Positions 46,233 to 56,188 of a DNA stretch of 64,000 bases are shown here, in pieces (position 1 is the first letter of the stretch; each line of letters begins with the position of its first letter). The notes under the pieces were generated by a model. The model was not told the DNA's origin, searched no databases, and saw only the letters and a program-made list of their open reading frames with translations. The stretch lies in NCBI GenBank assembly GCA_963995525.1, contig OZ023206.1, positions 21,418,131 to 21,482,130 on the forward strand, in the 5' to 3' direction. This DNA is from Escarpia spicata. Lineage: Eukaryota; Annelida; Polychaeta; Sabellida; Siboglinidae. The position numbers and the translations under genes are program-made.

Positions 46233-46446
46233 TTTAACAAGATTTAACAAGATTGCCATCCAGAAAATTACTCTGGATGGCAGGTGGACAAGGAAGCCTT
46301 TTGGCGTATCGAGAGTCCAATATTTTTTATCTACATGTATCCCGCCTTTTTAAGGTGTGTGTCGATTTTATTTTTAAACATATTCACGCTACTAGCACCA
46401 ACACAATCAGGAGATAATCTGTTCCATTCATTTACAGTCCGGTGAT
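46233..46446 (-). mobile_element. LINE C-terminal tail insertion (antisense)
   Basis: Minus-strand text WNRLSPDCVGASSVNMFK and NKIDTHL, followed by a 3' tail with AAGGCTTCCTTGTCCACCTG. Unit 1 lacks it: the sequences either side are contiguous at 8030-8035. CGGT flanks both ends, a possible short target duplication. Confidence 0.75.
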
Positions 46447-46990
46447 CGCCAACGCGTCGGAAGGTTGGCTATGGATAGACCGCGAGTCATCCAGTGATGA
46501 AATATAAAGGCGTGACTAGGTTTGTGGGAGTATCGTCACAGGTCCACCCGGTCGATGCCTAATTAACTGCACCAGTGTCGTTCATACAACTTCATCTACG
46601 ATTGGAGCAGCTGATCAGCGTGCAGTTAGATCGTACCACAAGGCTTCGTTGGCCAGTGATATATAATTGGCAGTCACGACTGTTGTCGTGTCAGAAATTG
46701 GTCGAGAACATAATTTAGCCTCGTATATAGCAACGCGGAGTACTCATCAGCTGCGACAACGGTTGTTTCTACCTCCATTACAGGAGATGTCATACTCGTG
46801 GGTAGTGTTACACAAAGATGTGCCGTCCCAATAACTATTGTTGGTAACATTATAGGCGTCATCGTGATATGATATGTTGTTCGTTGTATGATAGTATTAT
46901 CATGACGCTACATATACAGCATTAGGCGGACTAGAATGACAAGATCTTGGATATTATCTACGACAATTTGCTTCGTTTTGTCAGATAGAG
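46447..46990. other. Duplicated upstream flank of B2
   Basis: Collinear with 8060-8607; no coding feature recognised. Confidence 0.5.
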
Positions 46991-47234
46991 GAGGAATTTC
47001 ACGACGTTGACAACAGAGAGCCAGATGTCGTAACAAGATGCGACGTTCTACCAATTCTTGCCTGTTTCCACGACGTTGACACCAGAGAGACTGATGTCGT
47101 AACAGGGTGCGACGTTCTACCCACTCATGTCTGCCGTGCATTTGGTGTTGCACTGGTTTACAGTGACTTCATAGACTCCGGTAAATGACAACGAAGACAT
47201 CGACCCGTTGACAACGCCCAGCTCTGATGTCGTC

Positions 47235-47402
47235 ATGACGTACGTATCAGTTATTGACTATCTGTCGCAAGGATGTGCAATCATTATCATCACTACCATC
47301 ATTGTTGTCAGCAATGTCGTGAATATCATAGTGTGGAGTCGAATTGGTGGACTTGTATTCCCTATTTCCACGAATTTGACACCAGAGAGACTGATGTCGT
47401 AA
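47235..47402 (+). pseudogene. Truncated 5' copy of receptor B (TM1 only)
   Basis: ATG 47235 opens a 55-codon ORF: codons 1-40 equal the B receptor start through TM1 (to SRIGGL), then an unrelated tail FPISTNLTPERLMS derived from the adjacent minisatellite and a stop. It arose by the 369-bp tandem duplication. It preserves the leader and uORF, so the peptide may be translatable, but it is no receptor. Confidence 0.85.
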
Positions 47403-47553
47403 CAGGGTGCGACGGTCTACCAATCCTTGCCTGTATCCACGACGTTGACATCAGAGAGACTGGTATCGTAACAGGGTGCGACGTTCTACCCACTCTTGCC
47501 TGCCGTGCATTTGGTGTTGCACTGGTTTATAGTGACATCACAGACTCAGGTAA

Positions 47554-47583
47554 ATGACAAGGAAAACATCGACCCATCGATAA
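47554..47583 (+). promoter_or_regulatory. Short upstream ORF of B2
   Basis: Nine-codon ORF MTRKTSTHR ending 20 bp before the B2 ATG; homologue of 8797-8823 with its stop displaced by one codon. Confidence 0.35.
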
Positions 47584-47603
47584 CGCCCGGCTCTGCTGTC
47601 GTC

Positions 47604-48518
47604 ATGTTGCACTTGTCAATTATTGACTCTCTGTTGCAAGGATGTGTAATCATTATCGTCACAACCATCATTGTTGTCAGCAATGTCGTGAATATCATAG
47701 TGTGGAATCGTATTGGTGGACTTGCGCCCGTAACGAAGTTCATACTCCTCAACCTTAGCGTTTCCGACGTCCTTGTCGGAATCGTAGCGTGTGCACCCGC
47801 CATCTTCCCGGCATTCACCGGGCACTGGCCATTTGGCGACATCTGGTGTCAGGTGTCGGGGGTAATGCACAGCGTTTCTTGCACGATATCCATCTGGTGT
47901 ATCTCTGTAGTTGGTATCGACCGCTACGTCGCCATAATTTGGCCATTCCGATACAAACAAGTGATGTCGATGCGAAATGCAATTATCATCATGACAACGC
48001 TGTGGATATGCGCGATCGTCACTTTCGTCGCGCCGATCTTCACCAAAAGCAACTTTGTCTATTACCAGTACACTCACGAGCTCAAAATGTGTGGGTTGTA
48101 CTGGGAGTACCCCTTGTTTTGCGTCATCACGGCACTGTATGTCCCTGTCGCTTCTTCAGCCGTGGTCGTGTTTACGGCTGTCAGGATCAACCGTTCGCTG
48201 AACAAGTCCAACGTCCCGAGGGCAGACACCAATAGGAAGGCCCTGCGCAAGCTAGTTGTTTCAGCCGTTGTTTTCCTCGTGTGTTGGGGGCCATACACTA
48301 CTCTCGCAGTGATGTCGTCGTTTGCGCCGGCCGTGAGACCTCCAGCTTTTGTGCAGTTCTGGTCCCTGTGGCTGGCCAATTGCAACAGCTTTATGAACGT
48401 GTTTGTCTACTCGTTCACACACAAGTCCTACAGACAGGCCGTCGTTCGTCTGTTCAAGTGTGCGGGCGTTCCTGTCGCCCCAGAACCGACGTCATTGAAC
48501 ACCATAACAAGCAACTAA
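47604..48518 (+). CDS. Class A GPCR, orphan, receptor B2
   Basis: Intact intronless 304-residue receptor, paralogue of B1 in the second duplication unit. Differences from B1: residues 2, 4, 15, 26, 35, 94, 95, 103, 171, 180 and 208, mostly conservative; residues 209-304 are identical although the DNA has silent changes. All landmarks of B1 are kept: D55, C82, H89 at 3.32, DRY 106-108, CWGP 227-230, NVFVY in TM7, C286. The frame is open upstream to a TTG at 47496, but ATG 47604 is the first Met and aligns with B1. Retention of the frame in both units, with few changes, suggests both are under constraint or homogenised by gene conversion. Confidence 0.92.
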   Translation: MLHLSIIDSLLQGCVIIIVTTIIVVSNVVNIIVWNRIGGLAPVTKFILLNLSVSDVLVGIVACAPAIFPAFTGHWPFGDIWCQVSGVMHSVSCTISIWCISVVGIDRYVAIIWPFRYKQVMSMRNAIIIMTTLWICAIVTFVAPIFTKSNFVYYQYTHELKMCGLYWEYPLFCVITALYVPVASSAVVVFTAVRINRSLNKSNVPRADTNRKALRKLVVSAVVFLVCWGPYTTLAVMSSFAPAVRPPAFVQFWSLWLANCNSFMNVFVYSFTHKSYRQAVVRLFKCAGVPVAPEPTSLNTITSN

Positions 48519-49464
48519 GTGATCATCTCACAATTTCGGGGCGATATCAAACGTAATTACTTTCATCTAGCCTGAGCCCCCTTCAGCAGAGGCGTAGCAG
48601 TGCTGTCGAAAGTGCTCCGGCCCAACGTGAGATATATGTTAACAAAATGCTACCACTTTGGTTCATTTTGTTTAATTTTGTAGCAATTGTTTAGCCTTAG
48701 AAATAACTATAGATCGTGCCTTATTTATTTACTTCACACTATTTTGATTGATATATATATTGCTTCAAACTAAATCTGCGCTTGTATGACCACACTTAAT
48801 TTGGAAAGTTGGATCGTTCTAGTAGCTGTTGTTGGTTTTTAGACATTGATTGCAAGTATGCTAACATAATTACTAGACAGTCACATTTACCACATGTGGA
48901 ATACTAAGGGGCTTAGATGTGTCTTCAGGTCTTGCTGATGAACATTACAGCCATAGAAATTAGAAACCGTTTTGAATTCGCCTTTGTATGCGTCCGCACT
49001 AGCTGTCGCTGATCAGTCATGTATGTACTGTAGATGCGTTGACCGAAAGTAACTTTGGTAACGAGTGCCGAGTATCATAATATAATTGCTAAATATCGAT
49101 GTATTCGTATCTGGAAGTATTATGGCGCTTCTGTGCGCTGTCTAATTTAGTTGGGGCTACTGATCTGCGTCTCGGTAGGGTAGGATCTTCAATGTATTTC
49201 TCTTCCGCCTTACTGGTGACATTAGCCTTCAATTATCCCTGCTGCCATGTTGTTATCTTGTGATACTGATGGTACAGTATGCATTGTTGAGAGCGCTGAT
49301 CCGCAGATCAGTGTTGGGTCGGTTTTTTTAAATGTTGTCGCGTGCCAACGAAAGCTAAAACAACTGTGGAATGTGGACCATGGCTATTGTCTGTTCGTAT
49401 TGCATTAGCTGGACAAATAGTGGACAGTGGTTTCCAGAGCGGGAAGCATATCAGCCATGCGACA
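48519..49464. other. Duplicated 3' flank of B2
   Basis: Collinear with 9762-10480 up to about 49230; then unit-specific sequence to the CAGA array. No gene recognised. Confidence 0.5.
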
Positions 49465-49469
49465 GACAT

Positions 49470-49542
<73 letters not shown>

Positions 49543-49559
49543 AAGACAGAAAGACAGAA

Positions 49560-49602
<43 letters not shown>

Positions 49603-49640
49603 GAGGCAGACAGGCAGGCAGGCAGACAGACAGACAGAAG
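49465..49640 (+). repeat. (CAGA)n array, unit 2
   Basis: About 175 bp of CAGA tetramers with CAAA, GAAA and GGCA variants; homologue of 11222-11955. Confidence 0.95.
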
Positions 49641-49904
49641 TTCTTCACTAAGACCTATATACATATCACTCAATAAGTGAGTATATAAAGCATAAATATA
49701 GTAATCACATGACATAAAAATGATCACGTGTGGGTTATGCAGGGTATTCCCACTAAGGCTAAAAAAAGCCGCTGTCATGGAAACCACCAGTTATATTGAT
49801 GACAAATCCTGGTTTATGAAAACAATTGTAGCATAAATCGGTTAACAGAGTAAGTCAGACAAAGCATGATATTATACATGATTTTGGACGATTGACTATT
49901 CATC

Positions 49905-50345
49905 CACAGAGGTACACAGAAAAGCTTATTCATATTTGTGTTCACTCTTAATGACAGATGTAACAATTTCGTCATGTACATACAGGTAAATATGTCTGCA
50001 AATAATGATGTTTAACATACATTGCAAACCCGGGTAAGCTGTGAGTGTAGATTTTACTTGTCATTAAATCAGGTGCGTTATTGATAATATGCGGCAAGGT
50101 GTATCTGCGACTTTCTTTCGCAAATTCGTGTTGTACCACGATTGTATGTATATTGTATTGTCCACGTATGTTGAAATTGTGAATGGTGTTGTTCAGATGA
50201 AGCGGCAAATTTTGAAGGTAAACAGGAAGTTTGTTATGCACAAATTTATAATACAATTTTAGGTCTTGCGATTTTAATTTGTAACCCCATACGGTAACGC
50301 CGTAGTTTAAATGTTACAGTATCAATTCCTATTTTTTCACAAGTT
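49905..50345 (-). mobile_element. CR1/Jockey-like LINE C-terminus (antisense)
   Basis: Open minus-strand frame YYKFVHNKLPVYLQNLPLHL, FNIRGQYNIHTIVVQHEFAK and NNAPDLMTSKIYTHSLPGF (50256-49972). Same insertion as 15990-16560 of unit 1. Confidence 0.75.
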
Positions 50346-50383
50346 GAAAATGAGTCAAGAATTCTTCTCCAACTTCTCTCCGC

Positions 50384-50464
50384 TGTCTCCGCTGGCTCCG
50401 CTGTCTCCGCTGTCTCCGCTGTCTCCGCTGTCTCCGCTGTCTCCGCTGTCTCCGCTGTCTCCGA
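50384..50464 (+). repeat. 9-bp tandem repeat encoding Ser-Pro-Leu
   Basis: Nine units of CTCCGCTGT, one with a GCTG variant, giving SPL repeats in the plus frame (ORF 50311-50532). The ORF is otherwise featureless. Confidence 0.85.
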
Positions 50465-50868
50465 TCATATGTCTCCCTCCAATTGCACAAACCTTTCAGT
50501 GTCAACAAAAATACACATCAATCGTGTCATGAAATTTAGGATTCCACCCGCCATTGACGCTCGCAACAAAAACAAACATTCACGCTCACATTTAATGGTT
50601 CTCGAGCCTGTGATCACTGCAGGCGTATTTTAAGTATCCAAGTAGGGTGAGTGGCCACAGAGTTAATGACGCAAATTACTCGTATTTGTGGAGATCAATC
50701 ATGGCACTCATTCTGTGGACAACATTGGTTTTGTCCTTGATCAGTTCATTTCCATTAAATGTCCACTATTCACTTATTGTGTTATTTTGTTTCAGTTATC
50801 TCGCTTGGTAGGCCATTTTTGAGTGTAGGTTTGTTGTCTTCGTTAATGTAGATCTTTGACGTTTGCTT
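50465..50868. other. Unassigned DNA
   Basis: No gene or element recognised. Confidence 0.4.
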
Positions 50869-51260
50869 TTATTTTCCGTCGTCCAGAGATTTTAGTGCAG
50901 TTCGTTGTTTGACGATTGCGTCGCGCGTTCTCTGGCTGCGGAAACGTATGATGACTTGTTGCAGTCTAGCTTTGTTGTGTGGAGTTCGCCCAATTCTGTG
51001 CACTCTTTCTATATCGCAGACATCAATGGAAGGATAAATGTTCACGTGTTTAATGAAGAGTGTCATCACCTTTTCCTCCATGTCTTCCCCTTGATAATTT
51101 TCGACTAGACCACTCACTCGTAGGTTAGCCCTTTGACTGCATTGTTCATGTTCATCTATTTGCACTTCCAGTTTGACAATCTTTTCATCCAGGCTTTGAA
51201 TCTTATTGTCCTTTTCTCCAAGCTGCGTTTGCAGTTTCTTTAATGTAGAGTGAAGTTATT
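50869..51260 (-). pseudogene. LINE ORF1 fragment (antisense)
   Basis: Minus strand: coiled-coil text EKDNKIQSLDEKIVKLEVQI, then CSQRANLRVSGLVENYQGED, DVCDIERVHRIGRTPHNKAR and VIIRFRSQRTRDAIVKQRTA, the RRM-like domain of LINE ORF1 proteins. It resembles the ORF1 relic at 38390. No ORF2 follows. Confidence 0.72.
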
Positions 51261-51795
51261 GAATTTGATCAGTTAGTTCACCCAGAAACAGCACAGATTT
51301 CATTTTGTTTAAAACCGCCGAGTCATTGAAGATATCTATTATCAGATATATTATTCTAAGTGCCAGTTGGCCATCGTCACTGGACCAGAGCTTCTCTTTG
51401 TTGACTTAGGGATGTCTGTCAAGTATTATGTAGGACAGATAAGGTATTGCGTAAGACATGCAGGGCTGCCAGTCACCGACGTGCGTCGAGTCAGCAAAGC
51501 GAAACGAAAAACATTGCGTTTGCCAACTTTTCGTTGACAATGTTCAATTTTTTAATCCGATTTCACTCACTTTGAGGAGCTTCTTACTTGCACACAAGCA
51601 TCATACGTTGTTTGAGGATTAGCTATCAATAAGCTGCGGAATGCAATAACAGTCTAATTTTTTTTATCAGAGAGTAAACAGTGACATTATCGAAAAAGGC
51701 ATCGATACGCCTACGGCCATCTGCTTCGTCGAAGTAGTCTCTAGCTATGGGAAAGACTATGGCGAGAGCTCGGATGACCGATTTCAAGAATTCCG
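51261..51795. other. Unassigned DNA with pogo-adjacent text
   Basis: Minus-strand frame at 51626-51795 contains RDYFDEADGRRRIDAFFDNV, not recognised. The remainder has no feature. Confidence 0.35.
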
Positions 51796-51988
51796 TCATG
51801 CATGGCTGTGGCAGCGGAATGCGTCCAAGACAAACATCTTGCGTTGCGGTGTCGGACCTCTGCACCAAACTTGCCTCAGCCAGTGTTTTATTAGTTTATC
51901 GTCCATACATCCCTTGTGTTGTTGGCGGACAATTACCCATGTTGGCGAAATCACATTTTTTGGCAAGGTCTTCCGATTGAAGATTATG
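51796..51988 (-). pseudogene. pogo/Tigger-like transposase fragment
   Basis: YIIFNRKTLPKNV, IKHWLRQVWCRGPTPQRKMF and VLDAFRCH on the minus strand, homologue of 18115-18292 of unit 1. At 51988 the sequence jumps to the homologue of 20103, so 1.8 kb present in unit 1 is missing here. Confidence 0.75.
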
Positions 51989-52041
51989 TAACGCATAGGT
52001 GTGGGATAAAAGCTATTAATTGTTATCACGTTGCCTCTGTG

Positions 52042-52403
52042 TACCAATGCTGCGCTCAAGCGCGTGGATTAGCGCAGCGGTAAGACCTGCGGACTCTCGA
52101 CTGAGAGAACGCGGGTTCGAATCTTGTGCGGCGGTGTCGAACCTTGGGGATGTTCTTTTACTCTACATTGCTTCAATTCACTCAGCTGTATGAAACCTGG
52201 CTATAGATACTGGTGGATATTTGTGTACGAATAGTCTTCATGCATTAATTGCAGCGTGGCTGAATGCTTCCCAAAGAAGTCGAGATGGTGTTCGATTGAA
52301 CAGGTCTGCCAGGAAGTAAAGTAAAGTGTAAAGCGCTTTAAGCAGTCCTGAGGACTGAATACTGCGCTATATAGGAACTTACCTTTTACTTTACTTTACC
52401 AAT
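52042..52403 (+). mobile_element. tRNA-derived SINE with target duplication
   Basis: Insertion of about 348 bp (52049-52396) bordered by TACCAAT direct repeats (52042-52048 and 52397-52403). Unit 1 has the empty site at about 20150. The head has an A box (TTAGCGCAGCGG, about 52069-52080) and a B box (GGTTCGAATC, 52114-52123). The tail contains TGCGCTATATAGGAACTTA and TTTACTTTA repeats, like the L2 3' ends in this window, suggesting mobilisation by an L2-type LINE. Confidence 0.85.
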
Positions 52404-52870
52404 AATAAGAAACTCTGTTTTATCAGCATTTAACTTTAATCTACTTCCAGTCATCCAAACGAAAATGTCATTTAGACAAGTTCTGAGCTGATCTAAGTAG
52501 CAATTAGTATTAGGCGTAGATAAAGAAATGTAAATATGGGTATCAACTGCATAAAGGTGATGGTTTAGATTATGACTGTTAATAACTGAGCTCACTGGTG
52601 TTGTGTAGAGAGTGAAAAGTAATGGTCCGATGATTTAACCCTGAGAGAGTGCTGATAAAAGGCAATCCCCAATCTTCACTGTTTGATGCCTAAATGTTAG
52701 ATATAACACAAACCAACTTAAAGCTGTGCCGGATACACCATGCCATAAAGGCAGACGATTTATGAGAATGATGTATTTATGTTTCGCAGTTGAAAGTGTG
52801 CGAGTAGCAATAGTCGGAATAGAGGTTCGTATTAATTTAAAATGTAAAACATAACAGTAGCAAGCACATA
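52399..52870 (-). mobile_element. L2-like LINE RT fragment (antisense)
   Basis: Minus strand: IIGPLLFTLYTTPVSSVI, HLYAVDTHIYISLS (catalytic YADD replaced by YAVD) and LKLNADKTEFLIIGK. Unit 1 retains only its end (20150-20210). Confidence 0.72.
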
Positions 52871-53779
52871 TTTAATCAGTTGCGCAATAATCAGCAAACC
52901 ATGTTACGTAGAGCTTACACAAGACTCACAACTCACAAGGAGAGGCGACATCGTGTCGTAACTTGAGTGACATGTTTAGGATTCTGGTATGGATTCAAGG
53001 ATCGTCACACACACGAACTTTGATGAAATAACTGTGGTCAAACATGACCCGCGCTTGAAGCAAATTATCATGCGGGAAAGTCATGGGTTGATGTCAGAAG
53101 TCAAGGTGAATATTATACAAGGTGATACAAAAATTCGTTAAGATTTTAGTCAATGTAGGGCTGCGTATTACACATGGAGGCGTATTATACACGGAAACTT
53201 ACGGTACGTGTAAGGTTAAGTGCGTGTATTCATACGGTTTACAAATACAATACAAATACGTTTATTTCAACTTTCATCATACATGTTCCATATTTAAAAA
53301 ATGAATGAATTAATTAAGTCTAATTAGTTTATGAGAATTTTTTTTTAGTAATACACAATACATTTGACAGAGAAAAATAAACTTAGTTTTGGACCACCAT
53401 TTATATGTGTATGTGTATGATGTGTATATTTGATTGCCTTTAATATTCTTACTGATCTTTACTATATTTACTACACCGAACATGTATGTGTCATTTGCAT
53501 AGTTTCAACAACAAAACATATTTACAGCGTATACTAATGCATGGCATGACCGCATATATTCCAAACTATTTTCTCAAGAAGTATATATCTTATATAGATC
53601 AAGCCTTGCGAGTAGCTGGAAATTCAAATTATGTGTTATGTATTTTGGCTTGAATTTGGCAGTATTACATGTACTATTCATACTGCTTTACTTAACGTTC
53701 GCAAAAGCATAACACTCAGAAAATATTAGGTGTTCATAAAAAATTAGTTAATAAAATTATCAGTGAATATCGAAATATA
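52871..53779. other. Unassigned DNA
   Basis: No recognisable gene. Deleted from unit 1, where homologues of 52457 and 53775 are adjacent. Confidence 0.4.
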
Positions 53780-55395
53780 GGCAATTTGAAAAAAATACAC
53801 AACATTCCTATATATGTTTTGGATTTCTTAGAATGATTGATGGGTAATGCCTAAAATGGCCGGTGTAATTTATGGTAATGATTAGGGTTTTCAAGATTCA
53901 TGAAAGCAAAGATAGACATCTCCCGAAATCTATAATCGAACAACATTCCAATGTCCGAAATGTTTCGTAAGAAGTGACTATTTCGTGTTATAACCGTAGA
54001 TATACGTAAACCGTAGTCTACAACATAATAATCTTTCCATTGCTATTAATATAAATTAAATCACCACGGTATATTTCCCAGTATCACGACCGAGCATATT
54101 ATAAACAGGAATACCGTGAAATACCTCACTACCTGACATGAATATTTGTGTACGCCTGTTCTTCCCACACCGCACTGCTTTCTAAATAGTATTTATGTCA
54201 TTCAAAGATACATCATTGCAAAACTTCTCAACAAGTAAATTTATTTCACCGCTATAAATGAGAAACACGTCGTAATGATATACAGTATGCAGTGATCCCC
54301 ATGTGAAACAATGAATTAATAATTTAGTCATCTATAGACTGATTAGTTTTAAATAGGTCCTGTTACAAAATATGTGTATTCGTACGGTTTCACAGCCAAT
54401 TACAAATGTTATCAGACAGAAGTAAATAAACCAACGCATCTCGTTATGGCATATCACTTACCTTAAGAGATATAGTTTATCGTCATATAATATATTTGAC
54501 TAATCTTTAATATATTTCCTACGGTTTCATTAAAAACCTCCTCAGAGTAAAAATCAAATCAAATCCAGTTTATTTATACATATCTCTACAAAGCAGATTC
54601 AGGGGTGTTTACAAACTAAAACATTTAGATTATTATGTGGGCCATATATAACATTAAGATGTACATGTATGTATTTAAAAATACAATAAACTACGAAAAA
54701 GCCTGATTAAAGAGATGTTTTCAGGTATTCTTAAAACGTCCAGAGTCACGTTGCCTTCTTAGCTCTAGTGGAAGAGAGTTCCACAGAGTGGGACGTGCAC
54801 ATGAAAATGCGCGTTGGCCGTACAGTAAATTACAGCATATTATAATTAATACCAGGAGCGCAAATATATCTCAAAGCATTTTACAGCTGGACGAGTAGTT
54901 GAAACATTATGTTACACGTATGGTCTATATATTTTGACCAGCGTTTGCCTGCATTTACATACTGTATTCCTACAGTATCACAAAACTTGTTCAACACTAA
55001 ATAAATTAGGAACATGTGTGTTAACCAAAGAATCATAATAAAGTGGCCAAAGAGAATTGAGATGTAAACCATTTAGAATATATATATTACATTGCTGTCT
55101 CCGACCTGTAGATGTTTTCATAGTACATGTTAAAACAAATTATTCGTGACAAGAATGTTGGATGTGCCTAAAATTGACACCATTGTAGATGGTGGTACTA
55201 AAACTATCCATGATACATATGTCTTTGCGTTCGACTCGAGACCCTGCATTGTTGCTGGAATTCATTACCTACTCAAAGATTAGCTAATTATTTTGTTGCC
55301 AGGCGTACCGAATCAGTACGTCTAATTCAGGCATTCTGTAGAATGACACATTTCTCACGTCGCTGCATGTTTGTTAATCACATAAAATTAATTTT
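53780..55395. other. Conserved duplicated non-coding DNA, unit 2
   Basis: Collinear with 20205-21640. No gene recognised; interrupted by the retroposon end at 54552-54823. Confidence 0.6.
54546..54829 (-). mobile_element. 5'-truncated LINE 3' end with target duplication
   Basis: 272-bp insertion (54552-54823) between AGTAAA repeats (54546-54551 and 54824-54829); the empty site is in unit 1 near 21030. The 3' end carries (AAATC)n, as in the LINE at 23825, so it is probably the same or a sister family. Confidence 0.8.
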
Positions 55396-55565
55396 TGACA
55401 CACTTCGTTAGCTGGCGACGTCGGAACAGCAGCGTCAATACAGTCAAGCGCTGCGTTGTCAGCTGAAGCCTCTACTAACTAAACCAATGATTTCACTTGA
55501 CACACCTCGTTAGCTGGCGACGTTGGAACGGCAGCGTCAATACGGTCACGCCTTGCGTTATTTTT
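55395..55565 (+). repeat. Local partial duplication (about 110 bp)
   Basis: CGTTAGCTGGCGACGT occurs at about 55408 and again at about 55509, each followed by CAGCGTCAATAC. Unit 1 has a single copy (near 21680). Confidence 0.75.
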
Positions 55566-55754
55566 CGCACCAATGACGTCAGTATGTCGGTCTTTCACTG
55601 GAACAGGAACAATATCACTGTCAGCGAGTCTGGGGAGACCACCGCAGCATGATCGTTCTTAATTATTGTTTTCAAAACTGTTACTTTGCAAATTGAAGAG
55701 TTGCAAAATACGTGATCCAAATGCAATATGTTGAATGATATCACAAACGCGCAT

Positions 55755-55783
55755 ACATGCGCACGCACACACACGTACACACA

Positions 55784-55822
<39 letters not shown>

Positions 55823-55890
55823 ACACACACGTACACACACGTACACACACGTACACACACGCACGCACGCATGCACACACACTGACACAG
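55755..55890 (+). repeat. (CA)n/(GTACACACAC)n microsatellite, unit 2
   Basis: CA runs with a higher-order CACGTACACA period; homologue of 21945-22064. Confidence 0.95.
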
Positions 55891-56188
55891 ACAAAGCTAC
55901 AAATGCAAATTAATCAGCAAAATGGCCGCATATTCAGCAATATATTTGAGCATGTCACATGTAACATCACGTGAATCCGCCAAAACGCCATCTTAAAGAA
56001 AAAAGGCACTGTTCCCGACTTCCCCTATACCTTCAAGTTAAGTGTATGTGTATCCAAAATTCTTGTTTTACTGCTTTATCGTTGATAGATGTCGTTAATA
56101 GTAAAATATTGCAACGCTTACATCAACCGTTAAGCATGATTTGAAGTGTTTTTCTTAACACTCGCGTGTTTTATGAGTGAGACGATGT

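Larger units (their letters stand above)
46990..47722 (+). repeat. 369-bp tandem duplication of B2 leader and TM1
   Basis: The uORF context GTAAATGACA recurs with an offset of exactly 369 bp (47181 and 47550). The unit comprises the 68-bp minisatellite, the leader, the uORF and the first 40 codons of the receptor. The second unit continues into intact B2. Unit 1 has a single copy. Confidence 0.85.

Noticed and set aside
52057..52140. Functional tRNA gene
   Set aside because: A and B boxes are present but the head lacks a full cloverleaf-compatible end and continues into a SINE body with target duplications.
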